Shown here: positions 28,942-37,058 of the stretch, in pieces
Position numbering within the stretch: the stretch's first letter is position 1
Layout of the letters: each line of letters opens with the position of its first letter
Source: Pseudomonas protegens
GTDB lineage: Bacteria; Pseudomonadota; Gammaproteobacteria; Pseudomonadales; Pseudomonadaceae
Direction: 5' to 3'
Assembly (NCBI RefSeq): GCF_003363755.1
Contig: NZ_CP031396.1
Span: forward strand, 2,728,001 to 2,792,000
Length of the DNA stretch: 64,000 nt
Made by a program: the position numbers and the translations under genes
Notes under the pieces: generated by a model
Database searches by the model: none
Told to the model about the DNA's origin: nothing
What the model saw: only the letters and a program-made list of their open reading frames with translations

Positions 28942-29940
28942 CTATTGCCCTCGATTGGCGGCACTGGGAGACACACCGAAACGGTTGCGGTATTCGCTGG
29001 GGGCCAGGCCGGTGATTTTCTTGAACAGGCTGCGAAAGGTCGCCGGGTCCTGGTAACCCACGGTCCAGGCGATGTGATCGATGGTGCCGTTGGTGAACTC
29101 CAGCATCTCCCGCGCCTTGCCCACCCGCAGGTGCTGGCAGTACTGGGTCGGTTTGAGGCCGGTGGCGGCGCGGAAACGTCGCAGCAGGGTTCGCTCTTCA
29201 AGACCCGCCTGTTGCGCCATCGTCGGCAGCGACACATCCACCGCGCCATTGGCCTGCAGCCAGTGCTGCAACTTGAGGATCGCCCCATCACCATGGTTGA
29301 GGATCGGCGCGAAATTGCTACCGCACTGGCTGGCGCTGTCGCTGTGCTCCATCACCAGAAAACGCGCCGTGGCACTGGCGATGCTCGGCCCCAGCAGGCG
29401 GTCCACCAGGCGCAGTCCCAGTTCGGCCCAGGCCATCAGCCCGGCCGTGGTGATCAGGTCGCCATCGTCGACTATGGGCTGGTCGGCCTCCAGGCGCACC
29501 TGTGGATAACGGGCGGCGAACGCCTTGGCCGAGGTCCAGTGGGTGGTGGCGCTGCGGCCATCGAGCAGGCCACTCTCGGCCAGCAGGATCGAGCCCACAC
29601 AGACCCCGCCAAGCGTGGCGCCGGCCGCATGCTGCTGGCGCAACCAGCTCACCAGGGCAGAGGACGACTGGTTTGCGGAAAAACCTGCCAACGAAGGCGG
29701 TATCACCACGGCCAGTAGCTTGCCGCTCTCTCCCTCCTGGCTGTCATAGATCCGCCGTGGGCCTTGTGCCTCAGAGGCTTGCCAATGGCTGACCCGCAAC
29801 CGCGGCAGTTGCGCCAGGGGCTGCTCACCGGCAATCCGATTGGCCACTTCGAACAGATCGGTCAGACCATGCACTGCCGCCATCTGCACCCCGGGATAAA
29901 GCAGTACGCCCAGTTCGGCGACCGAGCCTTGAATGCCCAC
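28942..29940 (-). CDS. GlxA-family regulator (DJ-1/PfpI plus AraC domain)
   Basis: A 332-residue regulator. Residues 1-190 form a DJ-1/PfpI-like domain (ELGVLLYPGVQMAAVHGLTDLFEVAN, and GGVCVGSILLAESGLLDGRSATTHW with the nucleophile-elbow cysteine). The C-terminal AraC domain has LEERTLLRRFRAATGLKPTQYCQHLRVGKAREML and the second helix-turn-helix IDHIAWTVGYQDPATFRSLFKKITG. The GTG at 29940 with AGGGGGA 9 bases upstream is preferred to a TTG at 29991. It diverges from the isochorismatase-like gene, its likely target. Confidence 0.85.
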   Translation of the reverse strand: MGIQGSVAELGVLLYPGVQMAAVHGLTDLFEVANRIAGEQPLAQLPRLRVSHWQASEAQGPRRIYDSQEGESGKLLAVVIPPSLAGFSANQSSSALVSWLRQQHAAGATLGGVCVGSILLAESGLLDGRSATTHWTSAKAFAARYPQVRLEADQPIVDDGDLITTAGLMAWAELGLRLVDRLLGPSIASATARFLVMEHSDSASQCGSNFAPILNHGDGAILKLQHWLQANGAVDVSLPTMAQQAGLEERTLLRRFRAATGLKPTQYCQHLRVGKAREMLEFTNGTIDHIAWTVGYQDPATFRSLFKKITGLAPSEYRNRFGVSPSAANRGQ

Positions 29941-30042
29941 TGTCAGTTTTCCCCCTGTTAATGTCGATGCGGCCAATCCTCCTGGGAGCAAGGGCCACCG
30001 ATACTGGGCCCCAGGTTATCCACTCACTTGGAGGCAACACCC

Positions 30043-30591
30043 ATGGCCAAACAGGCGCTCATCGTAATCGATATCCAGAACGACTACTTCGCCCACGGCA
30101 AATGGCCCCTGGTCGGGGTCGACGCAGCGGCGGACAACGCGGCAAGGCTGATCCAGGCCTTTCGCCAGAAGGCGCAGGCGGTGGTGCACATCCGCCACGA
30201 ATTCACCTCCGACAGCGCGCCCTTTTTCACCCCAGGCTCCGAGGGTGCGCACTTGCACCCCAAGGTGCTGAACCGCGCCGACGAACCCGTGGTGCTCAAG
30301 CACTTCGTCAACTCGTTCCGGGAAACCGAGCTGCAGGCGATCCTCCAGCAACAGGGCATCGATGAACTGGTGATCGTGGGCAACATGAGCCACATGTGCG
30401 TAGAGGGCACCGCACGGGCCGCTGCCGACCTGGGCTACCCGGTCAAGGTGATACACGACGCCTGTGCCACCCTCGACCTGGAGTTCAACGGCCAGCGAGT
30501 AGCGGCGGCGCAAGTACAAAGCGCGGTGATGTCGGCCCTGGCATTCGCCTACGCCGATGTCCTGTCCACCGAAGAGTTCCTCGCGGCCTGA
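30043..30591 (+). CDS. Isochorismatase-family cysteine hydrolase
   Basis: A 182-residue cytoplasmic enzyme with the family triad: Asp in LIVIDIQNDYF (D9), Lys in VVLKHFVNSF, and the nucleophile Cys in VIVGNMSHMCVEGTARAA, preceded by the cis-peptide region. These hydrolases cleave amides or vinyl ethers such as nicotinamide or isochorismate; the substrate cannot be told. The ATG at 30043 is best. It is divergent from a GlxA regulator, a common pairing. A hairpin at 30616-30639 follows. Confidence 0.85.
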   Translation: MAKQALIVIDIQNDYFAHGKWPLVGVDAAADNAARLIQAFRQKAQAVVHIRHEFTSDSAPFFTPGSEGAHLHPKVLNRADEPVVLKHFVNSFRETELQAILQQQGIDELVIVGNMSHMCVEGTARAAADLGYPVKVIHDACATLDLEFNGQRVAAAQVQSAVMSALAFAYADVLSTEEFLAA

Positions 30592-30615
30592 TCGCTTGCA
30601 TTCTGCGCCGACGAT

Positions 30616-30639
30616 GGCGGTGAGCTCAGCCTCACCGCC
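30616..30639 (+). terminator. Hairpin/terminator after the hydrolase gene
   Basis: GGCGGTGAG-CTCAGC-CTCACCGCC has a perfect 9-bp stem followed by GTTTGTGT. A second dyad, TGTCTGGG/CCCAGACA, lies at about 30645-30669. Both are consistent with transcript ends before the AT-rich leader. Confidence 0.6.
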
Positions 30640-31355
30640 GTTTGTGTCTGGGCAGGCATGCCCCAGACAGATATCCACGGGCAAGGACGCCACACCGCCT
30701 GTTGTCGCCAGCAAGACAACTTCCCGAACTACTTACGAATGATTCTTGTTATTCAGGCTAATTGTTAGTTGCGACCAAACTCTCGTCGCCACAACTCAAA
30801 GCGGTCAAATAAATGGCGTCATTAACAATGGTCGACATTCAATAGCTAACTAATGGAAATGCTTTAACCCCCGATTATTTCAAATCCTGCCTTGAGCTTT
30901 ACCAAGAGTCGCTTCGCGCCTAATAACATCAACACTTATAAATCTCAGTGCTTACTTCTTACGGTTACCTCTAATTCAATATAGCCAAAGCGAATAATAC
31001 ATATAACAAAAAACAAGCTCACCTATCACAGGACTCCCCACCCCCCGGATTCATTGCCCTTAAAGCCAAGCAACAAGGTTGCACCACGTCCCTGGGGAGG
31101 GTGTTTGCAACAGTATCAACAGCAGAACTCGATACTTTCCCAGCGCGCCAGAAAAGAGCCTTGCGAGCCACTTCAATCACCTTACTTGCAAATCCAGCGA
31201 CCTTGGCTAAGTTGATAGCTACTCGCCACTGAAGTGCTCTTCAGCCGCCAGAAAACCAATAAAAAACTGTCGAGGAACTCAATAACCGGACGCCCCCCGC
31301 CTGCCCCAGCTGAGACTGACACGGAATTAGTCATATTAATCAAGAGGGATGCTTG
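30640..31355. other. AT-rich leader region of the ebo-like operon
   Basis: About 700 bp without a convincing gene. From about 30725 to 31040 the base composition is much richer in A and T than anything else in the window. Near 30735 the run AATGATTCTTGTTATT loosely recalls a Fur-box half, but the match is weak. A TATTAA at about 31334 could be a -10 element, with no good -35. The operon begins at 31356. The region is a regulatory or acquisition boundary; no gene function is assigned. Confidence 0.55.
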
Positions 31356-33239
31356 ATGAAGCGCAGTTCATTGCCTCGAGTTTTTTCATTCAAGGGTGCG
31401 GCCGAAAATTACTGGCTCTCGTTAGTGCTGTTTTCGATCCTGGTGGTCGCCAGCTTCCTGCTGTTTGAACAACAGATCCAACAGTTGCTGAATCACCTTG
31501 GCAACTTCCTCCCTTCCGATCCCGTGCAACGCACCAGCCTCGCTCTGCTGCTGGTCACCCTGCTGGCCCTGGACGTGCTCTTGCCGGTGCCTTCCAGCCT
31601 GGTGGCGCTGCTGGCCGTTGCGGTCCTCGGCGCCGTTGGCGGCTATCTGGTGATTTTCATCGGCCTGTGCCTGGGAGCCTGTCTGGGCTACTGGCTGGGG
31701 GCCGGCTACTTTCGCCTGCTGTCCAACTGGCTGGGGCTCAGGAGCTGGCAGCCGGGGCAACTGGCCTATCGCCTCAGCACCCTGTCGCTGATCTGCCTGC
31801 GCGGAGTTCCAGTGCTGGCAGAGACCTCGGTGCTGGCCGCGGGCATGCAGCGTTATCCACTGCGCCAGTTCCTGCTGGTCACCACCCTGGCCAATGCCGG
31901 GCTGGCCCTGGCCTACGCCGCCATCGGCAGTTTGCTGGTGGAGCAGAACGCACTGCTGGCGACCATTCTAGCCAGCATGGTGCTGCCGGGGCTGGTCCTG
32001 GGCGCCCGCAGCCTGCTCAAGCCTCGCGCTGCGCAGCCGCCGATGGAGCAAAACCATCCTCTGGAAGGACGCTTCGAGGTGAGCTACCACTACCCGGTGC
32101 TGTTCACCGATCACATTTTCCAGGCCGACAATCCCTGCCTGCACCGGCAACTGGTCCAGGCGCAACAGGGACGCACCACCGTGCTGGTGTTCATCGATGA
32201 ACAATTGCTGCAGTGCTGCCCACAACTGCCGCAACAGATCGACGCCTATTTCAGCGCCCACGCCGCCGACCTGCATCTGCAGGCCGCACCGATCCCGGTG
32301 CCGGCGGGCGAACTGAGCAAGACCCCGGACGTGCTCCAGCAGTTGTATGCCCACATGCTTGAACACGGCCTGGACCGCCATTGCTATGTGCTGGCCCTGG
32401 GCGGCGGCGCGGTACTGGACGCCGTCGGCTATGCCTGCGCCACCTTTCATCGGGGGATGCGGCTGATCCGCATCCCGACCACGGTGCTGGCCCAGAACGA
32501 CGCCGGCATCGGGGTCAAGAACGGCATCAACGCGTTCGCCCAGAAGAACCTGCTGGGCGCCTTCTACCCGGCCACGGCAGTGATCAACGACTTCCAGCTG
32601 CTGCTCAGCCTGTCGCCCCGGGACCAGATCGCCGGGCTGGCCGAAGCGGTGAAAGTGGCCGTGATCAAGGACGCTGCATTCTTCCAGTGGATGGAGCAGC
32701 AGGCCGAGGCCCTGGCGAGCTTTGAACACAGCGCCAGCCGCTACGCCATCTTCCGCTGTGCGCAATTGCATCTGGGGCATATCACCGGGGCCGGCGACCC
32801 CTTCGAACGGGGCAATGGCCGCCCCCTGGACTATGGGCACTGGGCTGCGCACAAGCTGGAGAACCTCAGCCAGCACCGCTTGCGCCATGGTGAGGCGGTG
32901 GCGGTGGGCATGGCCCTGGACGCGCTCTATGCCAATGCCACCGGCTTGCTGAGCCATGCTGAAACCCAGCGCCTGTTGCAGCTGCTGGACAAGCTCGGCT
33001 TCAACCTGTGCCCGCCGGAGTTGCGGTTGCAGGATGCCCAGGGCCGCTCCCTGGTGCTGCTGGGGCTGGAGGAGTTTCGCCAGCACCTGGGGGGCCAGTT
33101 GTCGATCCCGATGCTCAACCGCCTGGGCCAGTCCACCGATGTGCACCACATCGAACTGCCGGTCATGGAGCAGGCCCTGCTGCGTCTGAGCAGTTTCGGT
33201 GGGCCGGACTTCGCCTGGACCGAAGGCTGCGCCCAATGA
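31356..33239 (+). CDS. eboD: EboD-like sugar phosphate cyclase fused to a DedA/VTT membrane domain
   Basis: A 627-residue protein in two parts. Residues about 20-215 are a multi-spanning VTT/DedA domain (LLLVTLLALDVLLPVPSS, VIFIGLCLGACLGYWLGAGY, CLRGVPVLAETSVLAAGM). Residues about 230-620 are a 3-dehydroquinate-synthase-like cyclase: VLALGGGAVLDAVGYACATFHRG (NAD site), PTTVLAQNDAGIGVKNG, GLAEAVKVAVIKD and the metal ligands in GHWAAHKLE and HGEAVAVGM. The ATG at 31356 follows GAGGG. It starts the ebo-like operon. The cyclase is probably not the housekeeping AroB, given context and fusion. Confidence 0.75.
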   Translation: MKRSSLPRVFSFKGAAENYWLSLVLFSILVVASFLLFEQQIQQLLNHLGNFLPSDPVQRTSLALLLVTLLALDVLLPVPSSLVALLAVAVLGAVGGYLVIFIGLCLGACLGYWLGAGYFRLLSNWLGLRSWQPGQLAYRLSTLSLICLRGVPVLAETSVLAAGMQRYPLRQFLLVTTLANAGLALAYAAIGSLLVEQNALLATILASMVLPGLVLGARSLLKPRAAQPPMEQNHPLEGRFEVSYHYPVLFTDHIFQADNPCLHRQLVQAQQGRTTVLVFIDEQLLQCCPQLPQQIDAYFSAHAADLHLQAAPIPVPAGELSKTPDVLQQLYAHMLEHGLDRHCYVLALGGGAVLDAVGYACATFHRGMRLIRIPTTVLAQNDAGIGVKNGINAFAQKNLLGAFYPATAVINDFQLLLSLSPRDQIAGLAEAVKVAVIKDAAFFQWMEQQAEALASFEHSASRYAIFRCAQLHLGHITGAGDPFERGNGRPLDYGHWAAHKLENLSQHRLRHGEAVAVGMALDALYANATGLLSHAETQRLLQLLDKLGFNLCPPELRLQDAQGRSLVLLGLEEFRQHLGGQLSIPMLNRLGQSTDVHHIELPVMEQALLRLSSFGGPDFAWTEGCAQ

Positions 33240-34120
33240 GCCACTCCTCCCTGACCACCTGGCTGACCCTGGGCCGGGTATCCAACCTGCCGACGGTGTG
33301 GACCAACGCCCTGGCCGCCGCGTTGCTGGCCAGCAGCGCCACCACCCTGGCACCGCCCTCGCCACTGGTGTGGACCCTGCTGCTGGTGGCGCTCTCGGCG
33401 CTGTACCTGGCCGGGATGCTGCTCAACGACCTGCTGGATGCCGATTGGGACCAGCAACATCAGAACCCGCGGCCGATTGTCCTGGGCCTGGTCAGCCGGA
33501 CTCAGGTCAGCCTGGCCACCGCTGCCCTGTTGCTGCTGGCGGCGCTGTCGGTACTGGGCCTGAGCCACCTGATCGCGCAGCCCCATTGGCTGCTGGCCAG
33601 CGCCGGCTTGCTGCTGCTGTTCATCCTGGCCTACAACCTGCTGCACAAAAAATACCCCCACAGCGTCTGGCTCATGGGCGGCTGCCGCTCGGCCCTGTAC
33701 CTGACCGCCGCCGCCAGCCTGGCCATGCCACCGCAGCCGCTGTGGCTGTGTGCCGCGCTGCTGGGCACCTACATCGCCGGCCTGACCTACCTGGCCCGAC
33801 TGGAGCATCGCAACCAACTGCTCAGCCGCCTGCCGCTGCTGCTGATGCTCAGCCCCCTGGCCCTCGCCGCTTACGCAGACAACGGGGTGTTCTGGCTGGT
33901 CCTGCTGCTGTGGCTGGGCTGGTTGGGCTGGCACTACCGGCGTCATTTGGCCAACCCGCAACAGCGGCAGATTCGTGCCTTTATCGGTGCCGGCCTCGCC
34001 GCCCTACCGTTGTTCGATGCCCTGGTGCTGGCCCTGGCCAATCAACCCCTGGGCAGCCTGCTGTGCGTGCTGGTGTTCTTTCTGCTGCCCCACCTTCAAC
34101 GCTGGATCAAGCCGACATGA
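33236..34120 (+). CDS. eboC: EboC-like UbiA prenyltransferase
   Basis: A 294-residue membrane protein with seven to nine helices. The prenyl-diphosphate motif is NDLLDADWDQQHQNPRPIV near residues 65-83 (NDxxDxxxD), and the second loop has YNLLHKKYPHSVWLMGGCR. It would transfer a polyprenyl group to an acceptor in the membrane. Starts inside the eboD stop (ATGA) and ends in the same way at eboA, so three genes are translationally linked. Confidence 0.85.
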   Translation: MSHSSLTTWLTLGRVSNLPTVWTNALAAALLASSATTLAPPSPLVWTLLLVALSALYLAGMLLNDLLDADWDQQHQNPRPIVLGLVSRTQVSLATAALLLLAALSVLGLSHLIAQPHWLLASAGLLLLFILAYNLLHKKYPHSVWLMGGCRSALYLTAAASLAMPPQPLWLCAALLGTYIAGLTYLARLEHRNQLLSRLPLLLMLSPLALAAYADNGVFWLVLLLWLGWLGWHYRRHLANPQQRQIRAFIGAGLAALPLFDALVLALANQPLGSLLCVLVFFLLPHLQRWIKPT

Positions 34121-34884
34121 CCATGGACGTCACTTTCCCCACCTCGCTCCCGCTCGTCATGCGCCATGAGGCCTTTGCCGAACGCCGCCGCCAACTCGAC
34201 GACCAGCTCGACGACGAGAACCGCCGCTGGTGGCACGCCGCCCTGGAGCAACTGGCCAGCCAAGCGTCGGCCAACACCCTGGTGCTGCTCAGCAGCCAGT
34301 GCAAGCGTCGCTTTGGCAACGCCGAGGTCAGCGCCAGCCCAGGCTGGAACCGGACTCAACTGGCCCGCGCCTTGCTCCTGGAGCAACTGCTGGAACAGCA
34401 GGCCGGGGGCGATCAACTGGCCCTGCTGCGCCAGCTGTTTCTGTGGGGCGACGACCAGGAAAAAAGCGTGCTGCTCAGGGTCCTCGACGACCTCGACACA
34501 GAGGGTCGCAGCCTCGAACTGGCGCTCCAGGCAGGACGTACCAACAACCGTGAAGTGTTCGCCGCCCTCGCCCTGGACAACCCCTTTCCCGCTCGCCACT
34601 ACCACGACCGGGCCTTTCACCAGTTGCTGCTCAAGACCCTGGGCATGGGCCTGGACAGTGGGCGCATCGAAGGCCTGGCCCAGCGCCACAGCGTCGACCT
34701 CAACCAACTGGCCCTGGAGCATATGGAAGAACAGTTGGCGGCGTTCCGCAGTGTCAGCGACGGGCTGCCCCATGCCATCGCCTTCGAGCTGTTGAGCCAG
34801 GCCCAGCGCCAACGCTTGCGCCACCTGTGCCAGCAGCGACGACTGCCACCGCACTGGCTCCAGCACTTGCCACCCGACGCCTGA
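34117..34884 (+). CDS. eboA: EboA-domain protein
   Basis: A 255-residue soluble, helix-rich protein: WWHAALEQLASQASANTLVLLSSQCKRRFGN, then LRQLFLWGDDQEKSVLLRVLDDLD, and LALDNPFPARHYHDRAFHQLLLKTLGMGLDSGRIEGL. The phrases NPFPARHY and FHQLLLK are characteristic of EboA. No enzyme motif is visible; it is known only as a conserved member of ebo clusters. ATGA overlap with eboC. Recognition depends mainly on context and the NPFPA segment. Confidence 0.75.
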   Translation: MTMDVTFPTSLPLVMRHEAFAERRRQLDDQLDDENRRWWHAALEQLASQASANTLVLLSSQCKRRFGNAEVSASPGWNRTQLARALLLEQLLEQQAGGDQLALLRQLFLWGDDQEKSVLLRVLDDLDTEGRSLELALQAGRTNNREVFAALALDNPFPARHYHDRAFHQLLLKTLGMGLDSGRIEGLAQRHSVDLNQLALEHMEEQLAAFRSVSDGLPHAIAFELLSQAQRQRLRHLCQQRRLPPHWLQHLPPDA

Positions 34885-34938
34885 TTCGACACCGGCGCAC
34901 CCACTCCATTTTCTCTACCACTGCATCAGGGACTCACC

Positions 34939-35823
34939 ATGCCGAAGTACTTCGACCCGCACATTCATATGGTCAGCCGCACCACCGACGACTATCAGAA
35001 CATGGCCGCCGCCGGTATCACCGGGGTGATCGAGCCGGCCTTCTGGCAAGGCCAGGCGCGCACCAGCGTCGGCAGCTTCATTGACTACTTCGACACCCTT
35101 CTGGGCTGGGAGCGCTTTCGCGCCAGCATGTTCGGCATTCACCACTTCTGCACCATCGGCCTCAATCCCAAGGAAGCCAATGACCTGTCGGTGGCCAACG
35201 AGGTGCTGGAGATCCTGCCGCGCTACCTGGTCAAGGACGGTGTGGTAGCGGTCGGCGAGATCGGCTACGACGACATCACTCCCGAGGAAGACCGCTTTCT
35301 CGCCGCGCAACTGGAGCTGGCCAAGCAGTTCAACCTGCCGGTGCTGGTGCACACCCCACATCGGGACAAGATCGGCGGCACCAAGCGCACCCTGGCGGTG
35401 ATCCGTGAAGTGGGCATCGCCGAGCATCTGGTGATCATCGATCACCTCAACGAACTGACCCTGCCCCTGGTGCTGGACAGCGACTGCTGGCGCGGGCACT
35501 CCATCTACCCCAACACCAAGATGTCGGAGCAGCGCATGGTGGCCCTGCTCAAGGAGTACGGCACCGAGAAGATGGTGGTCAACAGCGCCGCCGACTGGGG
35601 CATCAGCGATCCGCTCAAGGTGCCAAAGACCGGCCAGGCCATGCTCGCCTCCGGATTCAGCGAGGCTCAGGTGGAACAGGTGCTGTTCCATAACCCGGTG
35701 GATTTCTTCGCCCAGAGCGGACAACTCGACAAGCAACAGGTGAGCACCCCGCTGCCCATCGACCAGCGTCGCCAATGGCAGGACAACTCCGCCCTGCGCG
35801 GCCAGGAACCGGTGGTCAAATGA
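34939..35823 (+). CDS. eboB: EboB-like TatD-family metal hydrolase
   Basis: A 294-residue TIM-barrel hydrolase. HIHMVSRTTDDYQNMAAAGITGVIEPAFW begins near residue 8 and carries the HxH metal site. VAVGEIGYDDITPEEDRFLAAQLELAKQFNLPVLVHTPHRDK carries the Glu and His ligands, and MVVNSAADWGISD the Asp. Standard TatD nucleases share this plan, but the ebo version is a distinct branch with unknown substrate. It follows eboA by 54 bp and overlaps eboE. Confidence 0.82.
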   Translation: MPKYFDPHIHMVSRTTDDYQNMAAAGITGVIEPAFWQGQARTSVGSFIDYFDTLLGWERFRASMFGIHHFCTIGLNPKEANDLSVANEVLEILPRYLVKDGVVAVGEIGYDDITPEEDRFLAAQLELAKQFNLPVLVHTPHRDKIGGTKRTLAVIREVGIAEHLVIIDHLNELTLPLVLDSDCWRGHSIYPNTKMSEQRMVALLKEYGTEKMVVNSAADWGISDPLKVPKTGQAMLASGFSEAQVEQVLFHNPVDFFAQSGQLDKQQVSTPLPIDQRRQWQDNSALRGQEPVVK

Positions 35824-37058
35824 GCGCCCGGGCCGGTTGGAGCGCCGCGCAGATCGGTTACTGCAGCAACGTGCACCCGGCGCGGGACGTGGCCGGCCTG
35901 GAAAGTTCGATCCTCCAGCACTTCCAGGGGGTGCGCCGCCAGCGTGGCCTGGCGGTGCAGGACAGCGGCCTGTGGATCAGCGCCCAGGCGGCCGCCGAGC
36001 TGCAGCAGCCCGCAGTGCGCGAATCCTTCCTCGGGCTGTTGCACGACAGCGGGATGCGCCTGACGTCCCTCAACGGCTTTCCCTACGGCCAGTTCCATCA
36101 GGGTGCGGTGAAGGCCGAGGTCTACCGACCGACCTGGGCCGAACCACAACGCCTGGAGTACAGCCTGCAACTGGCGGAGTTGCTCGCCGCCGCCCTGCCC
36201 CTGGACTGCCAACAGGGCGTGATTTCCAGCGTGCCCCTGGGTTATGCCGCCCTTTGGGACGACGCCCAGCAACAACAGGCCGAGGCCCAGCTGTTGCAGT
36301 TGACTGCCGGGCTGGCCAGCCTGCATCGACGCAGCGGCAAGAAGATCCTGCTGTGCCTGGAGATGGAGCCGGACTGCGTACTGGAAAACACCGATCAGGC
36401 CATCGCCTTCTTTCAGCGCTGGAAAGCCACCGACCCCCACCATCAATACCTGGCGCTGTGCTTCGACGTCTGCCACCAGGCGGTGGTCTTCGAGGACTGT
36501 TACCAATCGCTGCAACGGCTGCTGCAGGCGCGTATTCCGGTGGGCAAGATCCAACTGTCCAATGCACTGATCTGTCACTTGCCGGTGACGGACCTGGCAC
36601 GCCGCGAGCAGGTACTGCAGGCCCTGGGTAACTTCGCCGAAGCCACCTACCTGCATCAGGTGAAGGCCCGTGACCGCAAAGGCCAACTGCTGGCCTGGGC
36701 CGACCTGCCCAAGGCACTGCAGGCGGTGGAAGCGGTGCAGGGCCAGTGCCCCGAGTTGCGCATTCACTTTCACGTGCCCTTGTTCAGTGAACAGTTCCTG
36801 TTGCCAGAGCTCAACGGCAGCCAGCAGGCCCTGATGCGCACCTTCGACTTTCTCGCCGCCCATCCGCAGTGCCAGCCGGTGCTGGAAGTCGAGACCTACA
36901 GCTGGAACGTACTGCCCGGCACCCTGCGTCCGGACACCGAACAAGCCCTGCTCCAAGGCATAGCCGCAGAGCTGCAGTGGGTTGAACAACAGTTGCGCCA
37001 GCGGCACTTGCTGCATGGGCAATCGTCCCCCATGGAGGCGCCAGCCCATGCCCTCTGA
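35820..37058 (+). CDS. eboE: EboE-like TIM-barrel protein
   Basis: A 412-residue soluble protein of the xylose-isomerase-like TIM-barrel group. YCSNVHPARDVAGLE near residue 14 is the EboE opening; MRLTSLNGFPYGQFH, CLEMEPDCVLENTDQAIAFFQRW and LCFDVCHQAVVFED carry the acidic and histidine residues where a metal would bind. The description 'metabolite traffic protein EboE' is used for the family; no reaction is established. The ATG at 35820 overlaps the eboB stop. Confidence 0.8.
   Translation: MSARAGWSAAQIGYCSNVHPARDVAGLESSILQHFQGVRRQRGLAVQDSGLWISAQAAAELQQPAVRESFLGLLHDSGMRLTSLNGFPYGQFHQGAVKAEVYRPTWAEPQRLEYSLQLAELLAAALPLDCQQGVISSVPLGYAALWDDAQQQQAEAQLLQLTAGLASLHRRSGKKILLCLEMEPDCVLENTDQAIAFFQRWKATDPHHQYLALCFDVCHQAVVFEDCYQSLQRLLQARIPVGKIQLSNALICHLPVTDLARREQVLQALGNFAEATYLHQVKARDRKGQLLAWADLPKALQAVEAVQGQCPELRIHFHVPLFSEQFLLPELNGSQQALMRTFDFLAAHPQCQPVLEVETYSWNVLPGTLRPDTEQALLQGIAAELQWVEQQLRQRHLLHGQSSPMEAPAHAL

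Noticed and set aside
30731-30755. Fur box in the AT-rich leader
   Set aside because: AATGATTCTTGTTATT has some hexamer similarity, but too many mismatches in an AT-rich background.
31356-33239. Housekeeping 3-dehydroquinate synthase AroB
   Set aside because: The N-terminal membrane domain and the ebo context point to a specialised cyclase; AroB normally sits with aroK.
35820-37058. Sugar isomerase or endonuclease IV function for EboE
   Set aside because: The TIM-barrel resemblance is general, and the family opening YCSNVHP is that of EboE, whose reaction is not known.
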